From Ornithodoros turicata (taxonomy: Eukaryota; Arthropoda; Arachnida; Ixodida; Argasidae), in assembly GCF_037126465.1 (NCBI RefSeq), contig NC_088206.1:57454841-57518840 (forward strand): DNA of 64,000 nt. Direction: 5' to 3'. Below, piece after piece: positions 49,012 to 59,480 of the stretch. Both the position numbers and the translations under genes were made by a program. The notes under the pieces are model-generated. The model ran no database searches and was not told where the DNA came from. It worked only from the letters and a program-made list of their open reading frames with translations. The stretch's first letter is position 1. Every line of letters begins with the position of its first letter.

Positions 49012-50521
49012 ATTGCCGAGCTGTCTGCCTTCGTGATACGCTGAAGCATGTAACGCTGGGAGCTCACCGCCGCTGAATGCACCAGAAAGAATAAGCATAC
49101 CCTGTAAAGCGTACTCTGCCGCAGGAAGTCTCCTTATGCGGCAGAGTCACCTTGCCGTCGTTGCGATATCGAGATTCACCTTATCGGAAAAGGAATGGAA
49201 CAACTTCGTCAGTGGAAAGTCACGCCGTTGGCTACACACACCATAGATAACAACGGCTTTTCAGTAAACGATAATTAAAGGCGCGGCTGCCATGCGAACC
49301 GCCATTAATCTGTCGTTGCGAAATTAAAGCTGTTAAGGGGGTACTAGCGGTACGGCCGTCAATATGCATTAAGGTTTTTAAAATCACGTTAAGCTTGACA
49401 ATGAGCCCCGTTCATCCTTCTCTCTCTATCTCTCTCCCATCCCCTCGCGCAGCTAACTTATAAGGAGCATGATAACAGATAACCTGGAGCAGCTACATGT
49501 TGCCACGGAGAGTAAACATAAAGTTAGAGACGCCCGCATATCCTTAGAGACAATAAATATATATACAAAAACTGACGGAATTATTTTTCTACTTCAAAGA
49601 GAAAAAAAAGAAGAAGCCGCTTTAAAGAATTGACGAAGTGATTAAAGTCTGGCTACTCTAAAATAATTCACAAGCACCCAGCTTTTTCGAAGAAAACAAC
49701 CCGCGCTAGAGGACTCCAACTCATGTTTACTTGATGCAAAGGCCCTTCTCGGATGCTGCCTAAATAGATTACTTTCACCGACTTGAAAAAGAAGAAGAGC
49801 AAACCAAGAGGCTCGCTTATTATCGAGACGAAATCTTATAAAGCATCCCCCAACTCAGGCGTCCACTTTCTTGGGACCTTTGGAGACTTTGTCGTTTGAT
49901 GAGAGACGGATAAGAAAAGTCGTAGAAGGAATAAAGGCAACAACGAAGAATAAGGGTACGCGGGAGGTATTGGAGGAGGAGGAGGAGGAAAGTTATTTGC
50001 GTTTCATGCAGCATGCCGTGAATCTGCCTTTCCAATATGCATTTGCATACGCTCTTTTCCAGGTTTTTCGATCCAGGGGGTGTAACTTGATTTGCGAGCT
50101 TGAGTCTCCGTCGGTTATTAATTCTTCCTTGACACCGTACTGGCAAAGATTACGTTCCACTTAGCGCTCACCCTTTCCTGATTAGATTACGAGAAGCCGT
50201 ATAGGGAATATAGTAACGGCGCAAATCAGTTTTTGCTGCGTATCCTAGAGACCCCGTATGTAAACTGATACGTGAAAGGAAGTTTAATGAAATATCCGCT
50301 ACAATCAATTCGGTCATCAGTTGCGAAGCCTCGAAATGGTGCTCAAGGACAGTTGACAAGCACGTCAAGCTACACAGTGCAACTTTTTTCCCAGTATCCT
50401 GTAGCTTTTTATTTATTTATTTTTGTGCAGTATATGAAATGAAATACAATTACTAAACGAAATAAAATAAAAACGGTATTCAGCAGTTGTACTGATGCAG
50501 ATCACACAGATGAAGGACTAT
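49012..50521. other. No recognisable gene
   Basis: CCTGTAAAGCGTACTCTGCC at 49100 is a short match to the start of repeat family R. A (GGA)n run lies at 49970-49990. Nothing else is recognised. Confidence 0.4.
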
Positions 50522-50533
50522 ACAACCGACTTG

Positions 50534-50828
50534 ACCAGCGGCATGGCCGAGCGGGTTAACGTGTCCCGCTCGTTCGTGGTAGCCAAGGTCGTACTGAAGA
50601 CTGGGAGGTGGTGGGTTCGAATCCTACCACCGACTGTGCTGTCTGAGGTCTCCCTGGGTTTACCGAAGACGTTCCAGACGAATGTCGGCAAAGTTCCCCC
50701 TGAAGTCGGGCCACGACGCATACTAACTCCCCTGTCTTCCCACTCCTTCCTGCTGTTCTCTATCTGTCCACGTCTGTACGCCGCTCATAGCCACAGTTGC
50801 TTCGCGGCGCTAACACGGAATAAACAAA
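50534..50828 (+). mobile_element. tRNA-derived SINE, Ruka-like (copy A4)
   Basis: A perfect 12-bp target duplication ACAACCGACTTG (50522-50533 and 50829-50840). Head GGCATGGCCGAGCGGGTTAA, box B GGGTTCGAATCC, body with CCAGACGAATGTCGGCA, end TTCGCGGCGCTAACACGG and a short AATAAACAAA tail. It lies only 38 bases from the foldback element that follows. Confidence 0.92.
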
Positions 50829-50865
50829 ACAACCGACTTGTGCGGATGGTTTGCTTCAACACATA

Positions 50866-51798
50866 CAGGGTGCTTCACTTAAGAGTGATCCCTAATTATT
50901 TAAAAAAAAATGTACTTGAGATAAAAATTAGAAACCTTCTGCGTCGTACTTGTGAAGGTTTCTGCCGCCCAAACAGGTGGTCTCCATCAGTGTACCTCAT
51001 TAATTTGTTTAATTAGCTTAACTGAACACAACATGGCCACAACACCCCATTTCAGTTACAAGAAATTTGTCAAATCACTTGGTTTTTTTGCCATAGTTTC
51101 TCACACCATGTGTGAAATAAAATTCAATTCAATTCAATTCATAACAGGATCTTTCCCGATCTTTCCACAAAACTTTGACACCCGAAAACACGTAAAAAGT
51201 GCCCGAAAAACCGTCGCTCATCAAGGTTTCTCGTTCAAGTTGCCCCGCCTAAAGTATGGGGAGGAGGAAAGGGCAATACAGGAAACAGCACAGAACACCC
51301 GATGTCGGTGATTATCGGTAACTGATGGCTGCGAACAGATAAGCTTGCGAAGACAAAATGCGTGATTGGGCCGGTCCCCGCCCTCCCCCCCTTTTTTTTT
51401 TTTTTCAGTTTTTCTCAGGCTGTTTTCATGCGCAGTGGGAGTGCCTTCGGGCCTTGCCGATAGCGCCGCCACTGATGAAATCCGAAAACGTGCTTGCAGA
51501 GATGGCAAGTTTTCGGGTGTCGAATTTTTGTGGAAAGATCGTGAAAGATCCTGTAATTGTGACTGAGATGGGGTGTTGTGGCCATGGGCTTTCTAATTAG
51601 CGCAAAAAAAATGTTACCTTTCCTTGGGAATTTTTTTAGTTCAATTAAGCTTATTAGACAAATTAATGAGGTACACTGATGGAAACAACCGGTTTGGGCG
51701 GCAAAAACCTTCACAAGTATGACGCAGAAGGTTTCTAATTTTTATCTCAAGTACATTTTTTTTAATAATTAGGGGACACGCTTAAGTGAAAGACCCTG
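50866..51798. mobile_element. Foldback element, 933 bp, CAGGGT termini and TA target
   Basis: TA lies outside both ends (50864-50865, 51799-51800). The left arm CAGGGTGCTTCACTTAAG and the inverted right arm CAGGGTCTTTCACTTAAG continue with near identity for about 150 bases (GTACTTGAGATAAAAATTAG, AACCTTCTGCGTC.TACTTG). Pairing resumes further in at GGATCTTTC.CGATCTTTCC. The left arm is interrupted near 51060-51140 by a piece ending ATAAAATTCAATTCAATTCA, which looks like a tiny LINE tail. There is no transposase; a Tc1/mariner-type enzyme is the likely mobiliser. Confidence 0.85.
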
Positions 51799-51800
51799 TA

Positions 51801-54273
51801 TATTCATCTCTCCTATGTCGTCGTAATCATGTTTTGTATATACAGAAATTTAACTTACATGTCATGCGGATGTGAACGAAAGGAAACCATTTTAAGACAA
51901 CGAAATACTTGGGTTAATTTATGTCACGTACTGGTTTTAACCTTATCACTCCATTTACAACTGATGACAATTTCAACAACGTTTTGGAGCATTATAGCCT
52001 GCGTCGCTGCTGCACTATAAAAACACTAACCATCACCATCATCATCACCACCATCATCAAGGATGATCATGTTATATTTTATTATTATTTTGTTTATTCA
52101 CAGCACACACTGGAACTCTGGAGCGACAGTCTGCAGAGCATGACGAGGTACAAGATACCCATCATGTTGCAGTTTCAGCAGTGCAATAAGTCATACATGT
52201 GCGTACACATGCAACATAGGAGGAATATAAAGAGAAAAACTAAAAAAATAAAACGTATCTACAGAGAACATTACATACAAAACCAAAACTAGTCTACTGT
52301 TAATTTCGGTACTTGTGTCTTTAAACACGCTGGTTTAAAATAGCTTCAACTCACCGAGGTATAACCGCGCAACAACTGACGCCATATACAGCGCAAAAAC
52401 GTAGATAAATAGGGTGAGCGGAACACAGTGAGGACTTATCTGCGTACTGGGTCGACTTCAGCGCTCCAGAGTATCACGTGCCAGTAAGCTATGATACGAC
52501 GCATACATTCATGGATTGCATGTTCCACGCAGTCGAAAACATCTTCTCGGAGATTATCATATAGCTGTCAGGCGGGATCGTCAAAGCAGATAAAGAATTA
52601 TGATACTGTTGCGACGCCTACATGAGCCTGCTGCGTCGCCTACATGCAATGCAGCATCACACAAAAACGGAGTTATTTGTCTTCATACAAAGCAATAACA
52701 CGTACTCATACAACCAAGAAAAGCACGAGGGCGGAAATCGAGGAGGAAAACTATTATTGAATGCGGCCGCGACACGTTAAAGCAGGGGCTTCGAAATGAA
52801 ACTTTCAACTGTCCTTTCGCAACATTTATAGTTTTCGATCCTTCCCGCGTCAGGAGCGATAAAAATAAAGAATGCTACGCCGTCTGGGACTGCTCCTATG
52901 GTGAAAAACACGATGTTCGGCGCATTGGGACAGTAGTAGTAGTAGTACTGATCTGAGAACGGGGTTATAAATTGATTCGCCGTGAGCCAGCTGTTTTGTA
53001 TGCAGCCCGCGACTGGCGCTGGACAGTTGGATTGCGTTGACAAATGGAGAGAGATATATGGATGTAGATGGACTGCGGGAGGTCAACAAGGAAAGGGCGA
53101 ACCGTCAAAGGGGAAGAGATGCGAACTAGGTTTGTTAGAAGTCAACAACAAAAGTAAAAGATATCGTTGTACGACCTATTATCTAGGGAATAACATAAGC
53201 ACATTTCAACTTCTTGCACTAACAACGGTCTCTTTTCACTTCATCATTTTGGCTGGTATAGGGCTGTTGCAGCGAAGTTTGCGCAGCGCCATTTCTTGCC
53301 CAAGCGGCCACGGATAGAACAGTTTTATAAGGGACTTGGCGAGCCTGAACCTGAACAGTAACTAGCTTCATCAGCAGGTTCTGTATGGTGTTTCCATGCG
53401 GTATGGCGCTAAGGTAGGCTACAAAACCTGTAGGAAACGCACGGAAAAAGCGGTGCCTCTTGCCAAGTGCGAACAACTCTAGACCACGTATTTGAAAGTG
53501 CCGCGTCGTCTGCTAAACTCCCGCGCGTTGCATATTTTGGGACGCTAACGTTGCTACTCGCTTGCGCCGCCTGCGCAGAAACAGGTCTATGCTTGGAATG
53601 CATTACTACCTGAGATAAGATATCTGCCTTAACTCCTTCGAAAGTGAAGTGGACGCACTTTATTTTCATTTTCGGTGCTTATAACGCTGTGCCATATTTT
53701 ACCCTTCTTGCTTTCGTGCTCTGCTCTTTTATCAATAGCGTTTATCTTCTGTCATCTTGCCAGCACCCGCTACCGCTACTCTCGCGAAATGCGCAAACTA
53801 TAAAGAGTACGAATAACAGGCACACCCTCACTATCCAACCACGTATGGCGTAACAACAGGGAGAGAAATTAGTAGAGCTTGTTCTTTTTCTGTTACACAT
53901 CAGTCGACTCTGTGCATGAGTGCCCTGACAATATATATCTATATAAAAGTACGTATATGCGGACACATGGCAAATGATGTAGCAGAGAGAGTGAGTAGAA
54001 GCCTACACGCTTCGCTAGATCGATTCCTTTCCTCTGGCTAAAAATGGGAACGTACAGGAACCGCACCAAAGACAGAGAGGAAGGATGATCGTTCAAGGGC
54101 AATGGCACCGCTTCCGCTCGCTGGAATCACTTCCGCGCATCAAAGGGCCTATGGGCGGAAAGTCTGCAACGTCTCTCATTACGGTTGTAGGTGTCACCTT
54201 CACCGTGAGGGGAAAGCTACGTTTCTTCTTCTTCTTTTCAACTCGAGGTCTGAGACAGGCACAGTGTACACTT
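51801..54273. other. No recognisable gene
   Basis: An (ATC/CAT)n-like run at 52030-52065 and a (TAG)n run at 52932-52950 are simple sequence. No exon was found. Confidence 0.4.
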
Positions 54274-54284
54274 CCAACGGTGAT

Positions 54285-54592
54285 AACTAACAGGCAAAAA
54301 TGGAAAAAGTCTAGCCCTCGCCAGTGAATAAGATAAGTATTTAAAGAGATTGAAACATTTAGATAATATATTTTACTAAAGAACAAGCTTTCGGACGGAG
54401 TTCGTCCTTCCCCAGGTGCGATACATTGAACACTTGGTAGAGATATTTATACTAATGTGCATAAGAGAAATGGGACAAAGAACACCTTTCAATGTATCGC
54501 ACCTGAAGAAGGACGGACCCCGTCCGAAAGCTTGTTCTTTAGTAAAATAAACTATTTAATTATTCCAATTTCTTTAAATATACTTATCTTTC
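54285..54592. mobile_element. Penelope-like (?) foldback element, 308 bp
   Basis: Arms of about 110 bp run from AAGATAAGTATTTAAAGA (54330) inward and from the complementary end at 54590, both containing TTTTACTAAAGAACAAGCTT and TTCGGACGG. An 11-bp direct repeat CCAACGGTGAT (54274-54284 and 54593-54603) flanks the unit, a variable-length duplication more like target-primed insertion than a cut-and-paste transposon. Right arm: CTGAAGA, a 6-bp hairpin GGACGG/CCGTCC, then GAAA, similar to the core of hammerhead ribozymes known in Penelope-like elements. Confidence 0.55.
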
Positions 54593-54611
54593 CCAACGGT
54601 GATCGATGAAA

Positions 54612-54668
54612 ACGCACCTGCAGTGGGAGTCGAACCCGGTCGGGGATGGTACCGCTACGCCATATGCC
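54612..54668 (-). repeat. Truncated tRNA-like sequence
   Basis: The minus strand shows a perfect box A (TGGCGTAGCGG) and box B (GGTTCGACTCC) but only about 15 bases between them. A tRNA needs roughly twice that, so the anticodon arm is missing. It is a tRNA pseudogene or SINE-head fragment. Confidence 0.5.
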
Positions 54669-54823
54669 TTTTACGTGTATTGCACCAGGCCTGAAAGCTT
54701 CACGATACACACATTCAGAACTGATGCCAATTTAATTCAATTACCGGAATGGCGCTCGCTAGATGGCCGAAAATGGTGGCGATGTCGTTATAGATGGCGA
54801 TAAGTGTAAAATATGATAGAGAG

Positions 54824-55058
54824 TTAGTACATCGTACGCTATCGCCTTTGCGTACGTATGGGATAGCGTTGGTGGTTCTGCGCACGCGCAAAACAAAGAG
54901 CTTCGCGCAGTGCACAAAACGGCCACGCTATCCGTTACGTATACGCAAAGGTGATAGCGTAAGGCGCACTAAAGCACACTTATCTCTTGCGCGACCGCCA
55001 GAAGCACCAGCGCATTCCTTTACGTACGCGAAGGCGATAGCGTACGATTCACTAAAAC
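54824..55058. mobile_element. MITE with TTAGT.C ends and GCTATC arms
   Basis: Left arm TTAGTACATCGTACGCTATCGC and inverted right arm TTAGTGCGCCTTACGCTATCAC (ending at 54972) share about 45 bases including TTTGCGTA and GGATAGCG. A third, similar arm follows at 55014-55058 (CTTTACGTACGCGAAGGCGA), so either a second copy is partly fused or one arm was duplicated. TTA-type ends suggest a Harbinger relationship. Single-arm relics lie at 37.4 and 38.15 kb. Confidence 0.6.
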
Positions 55059-57200
55059 TCACTAATATGTCTAAGGGTAATAAAAATGCGGTTTATGGCA
55101 CGCATTTCGAAGAGTCTAATAACACAAGTAACTGAAACGCACGTGAATTCTGATTCGTGTACAAGGCACAAAAAAAGGTGTGATTGTGTAACGAATTACA
55201 CATATGCTAACTCATCCACACAACTAGCCAGGACAGGCGTTCACCCTGTACGCACCCTCTTTTACACGTTTTCCGATCACACACACATTATCGCAGACAA
55301 ACACAAGGGGGGGGGGGGGGGTGTCATTTTTTCTCAATGCTAAGGCAAACGTAACACAGAGGGGCAAACACAACACCTAAGCCTCGCAACGGCGAGTTGC
55401 ATATTGCGACAATACAGCGGCCGTTAATGAAAACGACGACAGGCCTCGGCAGTAACTGAAAGACACACACGAACGAGTACAGAACGGGTGAAGCTCGAAG
55501 AGGTGCGTGGGGAAAACAGAAGAGGTAATTTGGTGTCTTATGCAGCTGCATAGGCAACGAGCAAACACTTTCTCTCGATTTACGAGCGACGCTACACGCT
55601 GTAAACACCCGCATTTATTAAATCGCTATCATAAACCCTGTTCCCCTGCTCGTTCCTGTCAATGGCCGTTAAGGTGCATATATGCCGGCCTTCCGCTTTC
55701 TACGCCGCTTTTGCTCTTTACCATTTTAGCCTTAGAGTATTGTATGTCAACCGGTGTAATAACCACACGTTTAATGTGACAGCAACGGCCACGTCTTTAT
55801 TTTGGTGACAATTTATGGGGGTTTGTTTATTCGCCAGAGGCGATACTCTACTGTAATGCGCTTCTTTCTTTCTTTTTTTTCTTCTCGGCCTTCGCTTCCA
55901 GGAATGTGACTTTCAGACACTAAAGTTCTCTTCTTTTTCTGCCCCCTTTGGATTAACATATATTCTCCTCCCACCCAACGCTCAACTAAAAAGAAATGCG
56001 AAAGCTTCGCTGTAGCCTGTACCAGTTAGCGTCCCCAGAGATCTAGGATGATGATGATAAGGACAAGAAAAAACCCGGACAGAAGTCCATTCTCACTGCC
56101 GCCGACCCAAGTGCGCCTAGTCTATAGTCTCGTAATGCCTTCTGGGCTGTGTTTTTCTTTTCTCCCCATGCTTTTATGCCAAATTAAAGTATAGATCGTT
56201 AAAGTGACCACACGTCCATCCAACTATGCCCTGACATCGTCACAAAGAAAAATGCTCCTACAGACCAAAGTGGCAACAACAAAATCCTATGACACAAAAA
56301 GCCTGCACTCAACTTGAGTAACCGCAAGCAAACAAGCAAACGGCAAGACCACGAATCAGCGTCAAACACAAGCTTATCAGGAGATGAACGAGCCCTAGAG
56401 CTTGAACCCGGATGCTCTCTCCAAAGCAACACGAGTGTTTGCTTTGTGTACACTCCGTTATACTACAAGAGGAAACACGATTGTGAGTAATAAAGCTGCT
56501 GCTCTTTCTGTAGCTCCTATAAGGAATGAGCTACTTTCGTAAATGGCGGCGACGATACGCTACTCGCTGAAGCGATCGGTCCGTCTAAACCTTGATCGAT
56601 TAAATGCGTTCAACGATGCGTCGTATTTATGGTGTTTTGCCTCTAGGCTGGTGGATGCTGTAAACAGCGTGTTGCCGATAATCTATACACGTAGTGTGGG
56701 GATGCCTCCGTTTATATTGTAGGGCGGAGTGATTACTGCGGAGCACCGACAATTTCCCTGCAAGCAATGTTGCAAAACCGAAAAAAGTTTCGAAATTTCC
56801 TTCGTATGTCTCTTTTTGGGAACCAGCACGGAAATGAAAGGTGGATATTGCAATACAGAGAAGTCTTTCAGGCAAAGAGTGTCGGGATAAAGGACTGCTG
56901 TGCTTGCAAACACCTTTATTCAAACGACCTTGAGTTTGAGGAGTTCAGGAAAAGGACAGTTTGCACGAAGAACAGGACGTGGTGGATTCAAAACCAGCTA
57001 TGAACTTTAAAACATCAGGTACAAATCCATCAAACCAAGAGAGTCAAGGAAAGGTGAAAGAGGATAAAATATCGCAGCACTGCGGTTATAGCGACGTCAC
57101 AATGCGCCTATGCAGAGCGAAAACGACGATGTTACACGACGGCAACACCAATATATATACGGTAATAGATGAAAAGTCTGATGGGCACGAAATTATATAA
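55059..57200. other. No recognisable gene; small LINE relic
   Basis: TTTATTCGCCAGAGGCGATACTCTAC at 55829-55857 resembles part of the LINE 3' UTR at 38.2 kb. A 13-base G run lies at 55308. No exon was recognised. Confidence 0.35.
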
Positions 57201-58435
57201 ATACAAAATAAACGAGACGCGGACAACAGACGTAGGAGTATTAAGTAAAGAAATGATTTATTATGAATTAAACAAGTTAATTGAAATGCACTAAGGGAAA
57301 ACTATACACAATTGCATTCAGCCTACGTTGCGGCGGAGATTCCGCCTTCGTCAGGACAACAGTATGAAGTTATACATTGCGTATTATACGAGGGGCGTTC
57401 AAGTCAAACCGGGACTTTCTGTCTCCTGAGTATACAAATGGCTCCCGCTACTTCTTTTTCGTCATTTTCACACATGACAGGCCTCCGCGTTCACCACGTA
57501 GTGGTCCAAAGTTTGTGCAAAACAGAAGACACGTGCTAGACAAGATGGCCGACAACGAGGTGAGCGCGCACATCGAACAGCGAATTGTCATGATGTTTCT
57601 CGTGAATGAAGGCGTAAAGTCATCTGAAATTCACAGAAGACTTCAGGCTCAGTATGGCCACGATACACTTAGCCGCAGCCAAGCGTTTGAGTGGTGCAAA
57701 CGGTTCCGAGACGGCCGTACATCAGTGCAGGACGATCCCGGCCGGGGCGGCTCAGAGCCCAGTGTCAGATTCCTGAGAACATCCAACTTGTGGAGCGCCT
57801 GATCCTCAAGGACCGACGGATAACATGTCTCGAACTGGCTCGAAAGACGGACCTTTCTGTGGGAACGTTGAACACTATCATTCATGAACACATCCAGTTT
57901 CGGAAAGCCGGGCCTCATCACCAAAGGAGTCCTCCTCCTACAGGACAATGCACGCCCGCATACCGCGCATCTCATGACACGCACCTTACAGGAACTTGGC
58001 TGGGAGTTGCTGCCACATCCCCCTTACAGTCCAGACCTCGCCCCCAGCGATTTCCATCTCTTCGGGCCACTGAAGGCGTTCCTTGGGGGCCACCACTTCA
58101 GTAGCGACGACAAGGTCAAGAATGCGGTCCGATCATGGCTGCTACGCCAGGGGCGCGAAGCTGTAGTAGAAATCTATTGTAGCTGAAAACTCACGTGACC
58201 TCCGGAGCTCGACCAATGACTGAGGACTAGCCACCCTATTTTTTTTTCTTTTTTGATTATGTCGCGAATGACGTAAATGACGTGTTATCCGTTTCTCTCT
58301 CACTACTTTCCTCCTCTCTGCTCTGCTTCCCGTCTTCTTTTGTTCCTTTTTTTTCTTCCATGCACTGTTTTTTTGGTTCGCGTTTGTCGGAATGCAGTGG
58401 GAGTTACAGGAATACGACAGAGCCTTGGTTGTTTG

Positions 58436-59216
58436 TCACATGAAGTATTTTATTGTGCAACATACGGTTATGCAAGCAAGACGTACACAGGATGACATTA
58501 ATATTGCTCCAGAATTTGCTTGAAGAAGCTTGATAATGTCGGACTGCCTCTGGCAAGGACTGCACTCTGGACTCTGGGAACTGGAGCTCAGTGGCTGCAA
58601 GATGAAAAAAAAAAAATTGTATCAGATATACGGTTATGCATGTGAAAGTTGCAATGTAAATAGAAAGAATAAATGTGCTATTGAACGCGAAAAATAAGAG
58701 CGGTGGTAGGGTTGCGAGAAGCTCGCAGCCATGGGGTGTGATGAGCGACCTTAGTATAAAAAATACCTTTTATTGCGCTACTTCACAATGATATATTCCG
58801 ACCGATTAGCTTGACAATCTTGGCTTTGGCGCTACGTACAGAACAGCTACTAAGTCAACGCGTCGTACGAAACTTGTCGAGCGAAATCACCAAGAATCAG
58901 ACTTACAGTAGCGTCATACCTTTATACAGTACGACGTGAACGGGTATTTAATCATAACGTTTAGATGATATTGTTTCACGAAAAGAAATATAGTCTACCA
59001 TCGTATCTGCAAAGCTACGCTCTCGGTCACCGCATATTCCGGTAACTGTTAAGCAACTTATTCACAATACACGAAGTGAATGCGGTGTTGTAAGGCAACA
59101 AACAACGGCAAATGACTTACCTCTCGGCAGTCGTTGACCAGGTATCGGGTACGAGGCGTTCGGGCGCTCGAATACTTTCTACACCAAGAAGCAGAGCACA
59201 AATGTTGCGCAGGCAT
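58436..59216 (-). CDS. Candidate two-exon gene inside the insert (84 codons)
   Basis: Minus strand. Exon 1 coding part 59121-59216 starts MPAQHLCSASWCRKYSS and ends at a strong donor GAG|GTAAGT. The intron runs to a good acceptor, TTTTTCATCTTGCAG, at 58595. Exon 2 (58436-58594) stays open for 52 codons in the same phase and stops at TGA 58436-58438. AATAAA lies at 58449-58454, inside the last codons, so the transcript would end near or just after the stop. The protein has 84 residues, seven or more Cys and no recognised domain. Upstream (59340-59400) is CG-rich with a GATTGGCC CCAAT word, a plausible promoter. It may be a real small gene, a captured gene fragment or a noncoding RNA. Confidence 0.4.
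58449..58454 (-). terminator. Poly(A) signal AATAAA
   Basis: A canonical AATAAA lies downstream of the acceptor of exon 2 on the minus strand. It overlaps the 3' end of the open frame, which is odd for a coding gene and normal for a noncoding transcript. Confidence 0.4.
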
Positions 59217-59319
59217 CTTCCCTGGCAGCTGTTACTGTTCGAGGACACTCACATGATACAGCTTGCGTTTTTAAACAGGAAAAATCAGAACTCATAGTCC
59301 AACACAACCGCTACACAAC

Positions 59320-59480
59320 ACGAGCCGTCCGAAACGGACGCCGTCGACTCCGTGGACGCCGGTTCCAACCGGCACAGCCGCCGCGCTGTCGCCTGTTCGA
59401 GCGCCCGCGAACAAATTTGAAAACGGCCAATCATCGCTCAGAAAACGAATTCATCCTCATGGGAACCAATCAGTAATTAC
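59320..59480 (-). promoter_or_regulatory. Possible promoter of the insert gene
   Basis: CG-rich sequence with CCGGCGTCCACGGAGTCGAC, GACAGCGCGGCGGCTGTGCC and two CCAAT-type words (GATTGGCCG, GATTGGTTC) on the minus strand, directly upstream of exon 1. No TATA box is seen. The prediction rests on composition and position. Confidence 0.3.
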
